Of a DNA stretch of 36,520 nt, positions 33,691-36,520 are shown piece by piece (position 1 is the first letter of the stretch; each line of letters begins with the position of its first letter). Source of the DNA: Actinomycetota bacterium (GTDB lineage: Bacteria; Actinomycetota; UBA4738; HRBIN12); the NCBI GenBank assembly GCA_035640355.1, contig DASQWI010000015.1, forward strand, positions 1 to 36,520. The letters run 5' to 3'. The notes beneath the pieces are model-generated. The model was not told the origin of the DNA. It saw only the letters and a program-made list of their open reading frames with translations, and made no database searches. A program made the position numbers and the translations under genes.

Positions 33691-35664
33691 GTGATCGGGC
33701 AGGAGTCCGCCGCGCCTGCCGCGGCCAACTGGTTCGTCGAGAACGCTTGGCTCATCGTCCTGCTGCCCACGGTCTCGGCCGTGCTCACGCTGTTCATCGG
33801 CAAGCGAACGCCCGGCAAGGGGGCCGTCTATGGGATCCTCGCCGTCGGCACGGCGTTCGTGCTGTCGGTCGGCGCGCTGTGGCAGTTCGTGGGGCACGGC
33901 GGGGGACGGTTCGTCAAGTCGGTCCAGTGGTTCCAGGTGGGCTCGTTCCACGTCGAAGCGGGTCAGCTCATCGACGGCCTTGCCGCCGTCATGCTCGTCG
34001 TCGTCACCGCCGTCTCGCTCTGTGTCCACATCTACTCCGTCGGCTACATGCACGGCGATCAACGGTACACGTGGTTCTTCGTCGTCCTGTCGCTGTTCAC
34101 GGCGGCGATGCTCAACGTCGTCATCGCGAGCAACCTGTTCCAGCTGCTTCTCGGCTGGGAGGTCATGGGCGTCTGCTCGTACCTGCTGATCGGTCACTGG
34201 TGGGAGGAGCGCGAGAACTCCAGCGCGGCGATCAAGGCGTTCATCACGACGAGGATCGGCGACGTCCCCTTCACGTTCGGCATCTTCGCGCTCGTGTTTG
34301 CGGCGGGGTTCGAGACGGCGAACATCGAGGAAGTCGGACACGTCATCGCCGAAGGCCGTGCGTCGAACGCGCTCGTTTCGGGTGCGGCGCTCCTGCTGTT
34401 CGGCGGCACGATCGGCAAGTCGGCGCAGTTCCCCCTGCACGTGTGGCTCCCCGACGCGATGGCCGGACCGACGCCGGTCTCGGCGCTGATCCACGCAGCG
34501 ACCATGGTCGCCGCAGGCGTGTATCTGGTCGGGCGACTGTACGAGGTCTTCGTGCATGCCGATCCCTTCGTGCTGCAGTTCATAGCGATCATCGCCGGGA
34601 TCACCATGTTGGGCGCTGCGTTGCTCGCGATCGTGCAAGACGACATCAAACGGGTGCTGGCGTACTCGACGATCAGCCAGCTCGCGTACATGGTTGCTGG
34701 ACTGTCGATGGGGCCGGAGGGTGTCACCGCCGGGTTCTTCCACCTGTGGACGCATGCGTTCTTCAAGGCGCTGCTGTTCCTCGGCGCGGGCGCGGTGATC
34801 CACGCGGTGCACTCCAACAACATGAGCGAGATGGGTGGCCTACGGGCGCCCCTGCGGACGACGTACTGGACGTTCCTAACCGGGTCGCTCGCGCTTGCCG
34901 GGATCCCGCCGCTCGCCGGGTTCTGGTCCAAGGACGAGCTGATCACGGTGGCGTCGGATGGACATCCCGTCCTGTTCGTGACCTTCCTCGTCACGGCGTT
35001 CCTCACGGCGTTCTACATGACCCGGGGGGTCGCGTTGACGTTCTTCGGGGAGTACCGAGGGCACGGACATCCGCACGAGGCGCCGGTGTCGATGACGGGA
35101 CCCCTCGTGGCGCTGGCTGCTGCGACCGTCGTCGTCGGGTTCGTCGGCGCGCCGCAGCTGAGCGCGCCGTTCGCGCAGTGGGTGTTCTTCGAGGAGCCGC
35201 ATGTCCCGGAGTTCTCACCGCTGGTGGCGGCGATCGCGGTCACCGTCGCCATCGCGGGGATCGCCGTCGGCTGGGGCCTGTACGGGAGGCGCCGTGAGGA
35301 AGACCCGGTCCTCCAGCTCGGCCCAGCCACCACCACGCTCCAGAACCGCTACTACATCGATCGTGCGTACATGAACTACATCGTCCTGCCGATCAGGGAC
35401 AGGCTGTCGTCGGCCGTGTACTGGTTCGACCGAAACGTGATCGACGGCGTCGTGAACGGCGCGGCCGCGCTTGCGCGCGCCTTTTCACTGGTCGTCGCGT
35501 GGTTCGACCGGCGCGTCATCGACGGCGCCGTCAACGGCGCCGCCGGGACCGCCGGGTTCACCGGAGGGATCCTCCGCTACATCCAGTCGGGCAACGTCCA
35601 GCGGTACGCGGCGTTCCTGTTCACCGGCGTCGTGATCCTGGCCATCGTGGTCACCCGGATCTGA
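33691..35664 (+). CDS. nuoL2: NADH-quinone oxidoreductase-like subunit L, second operon
   Basis: A 657-residue antiporter-like subunit. The channel Glu (GWEVMGVCSYLLIG) and Lys region (GKSAQFPLHVWLPDAMAG) are intact, so proton pumping is plausible. Between the core and the last helix it has two tandem copies of a short unit, WFDRNVIDGVVNGAA and WFDRRVIDGAVNGAA, 26 residues apart, whereas NuoL1 has one. GTG 33691 has TAGGAG eight bases before it and starts seven bases after nuoK2. Confidence 0.96.
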   Translation: MIGQESAAPAAANWFVENAWLIVLLPTVSAVLTLFIGKRTPGKGAVYGILAVGTAFVLSVGALWQFVGHGGGRFVKSVQWFQVGSFHVEAGQLIDGLAAVMLVVVTAVSLCVHIYSVGYMHGDQRYTWFFVVLSLFTAAMLNVVIASNLFQLLLGWEVMGVCSYLLIGHWWEERENSSAAIKAFITTRIGDVPFTFGIFALVFAAGFETANIEEVGHVIAEGRASNALVSGAALLLFGGTIGKSAQFPLHVWLPDAMAGPTPVSALIHAATMVAAGVYLVGRLYEVFVHADPFVLQFIAIIAGITMLGAALLAIVQDDIKRVLAYSTISQLAYMVAGLSMGPEGVTAGFFHLWTHAFFKALLFLGAGAVIHAVHSNNMSEMGGLRAPLRTTYWTFLTGSLALAGIPPLAGFWSKDELITVASDGHPVLFVTFLVTAFLTAFYMTRGVALTFFGEYRGHGHPHEAPVSMTGPLVALAAATVVVGFVGAPQLSAPFAQWVFFEEPHVPEFSPLVAAIAVTVAIAGIAVGWGLYGRRREEDPVLQLGPATTTLQNRYYIDRAYMNYIVLPIRDRLSSAVYWFDRNVIDGVVNGAAALARAFSLVVAWFDRRVIDGAVNGAAGTAGFTGGILRYIQSGNVQRYAAFLFTGVVILAIVVTRI

Positions 35665-35680
35665 GAGGGGAAGTCGGGCG

Positions 35681-36520
35681 ATGACTTGGGACAACTCAGC
35701 GATCACCATCGCGACCTTGCTGCCGCTCGCCGGCGCGCTCGTGATCACGCTCGTACCGCGGGAGAACGAGGTCACGATCCGAGCGCTGGGGATCGTGTTC
35801 ACCGGCGCCGCGCTCGTCGTGGCGATCGCGATCCTGGTCGGGTTCGACTACGGCGGGGGATCGGCGCTGCAGTTCGAGCTCGACACTGCGTGGATCCCGG
35901 CGATCTCAGCCCGATTCCACGTCGGGATCGACGGGATCAGCCTCCCCCTGTACGTGCTTACGTTCGCCATCTCGTTTCTGTGCGCCGTGTACACGTGGCG
36001 GTTCGTCCCCAGCCCGGGACGGGCGAAGGGGTTCCTGGCACTGACGATGGTTCTCGAGACGGGAATGGCCGGAACGTTCATCGCGTTCGACCTGATCCTG
36101 TTCTTCGTGTTCTGGGAGCTCGTCCTGATCCCCATGTACTTCCTGATCGGGATCTGGGGTAGCGCCAACCGCGAGTACGCGGCGATCAAGTTCTTCCTGT
36201 ACACGCTGTTTGGCTCTGTGTTCATGCTGCTCGGCTTCCTGGCCCTGTTCTTCACCGCCGAGCCGAGCACGTTCGACATCGTGGAGCTCCAGCGATACGC
36301 ACAACAGGGCGGCTTCTCGCAGGGATTCCAGCTCATCGTGTTCGCAGCGGTCGGGCTCGGGTTCGCTGTCAAGGTGCCGATGTGGCCGTTCCACACGTGG
36401 CTGCCGGACGCGCACACCGAGGCCCCCACGATCGGGTCCGTGCTGCTCGCCGGCGTGATGCTGAAGATGGGCACCTACGGCTTCGTCCGGATCGCGCTGC
36501 CGGTCCTTCCCGAGGGGGCC
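35681..36520 (+). CDS. nuoM2: NADH-quinone oxidoreductase-like subunit M, second operon (cut by window end)
   Basis: The first 280 codons of NuoM, open to the last base of the window. Channel residues seen so far are the Glu in FFVFWELVLIPMYFLIG and the Lys in AVKVPMWPFHTWLPDAHTE. GAGGGGAAG precedes ATG 35681. nuoN2 would be expected just beyond the edge. Confidence 0.95.
   Translation, partial: MTWDNSAITIATLLPLAGALVITLVPRENEVTIRALGIVFTGAALVVAIAILVGFDYGGGSALQFELDTAWIPAISARFHVGIDGISLPLYVLTFAISFLCAVYTWRFVPSPGRAKGFLALTMVLETGMAGTFIAFDLILFFVFWELVLIPMYFLIGIWGSANREYAAIKFFLYTLFGSVFMLLGFLALFFTAEPSTFDIVELQRYAQQGGFSQGFQLIVFAAVGLGFAVKVPMWPFHTWLPDAHTEAPTIGSVLLAGVMLKMGTYGFVRIALPVLPEGA

Overview
The window is GC-rich, gene-dense bacterial DNA devoted almost entirely to aerobic respiration. 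The gene set (caa3-type oxidase with ctaG, menaquinone-type polyprenyl synthases and geranylgeranyl reductase, two nuo clusters around a polyprenyl synthase, many GTG starts, Rex-type operators) points to an actinobacterium, probably a deep or uncultured lineage. This is inference: no rRNA gene or other taxonomic marker is present.

Layout. (1) 1-1811, minus strand: a quinol-oxidising module made of a small membrane protein, a 2x[4Fe-4S] ferredoxin, a cytochrome b6-type protein and the start of a Pro/Ala-rich protein cut by the window edge. (2) 2014-9360, plus strand: ccdA, then ctaC/coxA/coxC/coxD/ctaG, a membrane-anchored double cupredoxin and a TlpA-like thioredoxin, that is, a caa3 oxidase with its assembly and thiol-redox factors. 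(3) 9379-11211, minus strand: a CtaA-CtaB fusion making haem A. (4) 11295-14016, plus strand: a short-chain-type prenyl synthase, a split-barrel flavin/F420 protein and a menaquinone/geranylgeranyl reductase. (5) 14027-28463: a complete 14-gene complex I operon, nuoA-N. (6) 28531-29556: a long-chain polyprenyl synthase. (7) 29637 to the right edge: a second nuo operon in the order A-B-C-H-I-J-K-L-M, without nuoD, E, F or G; the window ends inside nuoM2.

The products form one electron-transport chain. Complex I reduces menaquinone, whose tail would be made by the polyprenyl synthases and partly saturated by the reductase. The cytochrome b module presumably oxidises menaquinol, and the caa3 oxidase reduces oxygen. 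CcdA, TlpA, CtaG and CtaA-CtaB serve haem, copper and disulfide maturation.

The most interesting signals are these. A 27-residue charged motif is shared by the NuoI2 tail and the protein beside cytochrome b (19/27 identical), and the same two modules share a fifth cysteine in a ferredoxin motif. Three Rex-like operators sit upstream of the cytochrome b module/ccdA, the reductase-nuo1 operon and the nuo2 operon. The second complex I cluster lacks nuoD as well as the NADH module. A 59-bp tandem repeat between coxC and coxD builds a chain of stop/start-coupled 20-codon mini-ORFs. No CRISPR, rRNA, tRNA, transposase or integrase was seen, and no stretch above 300 bases lacks a gene.
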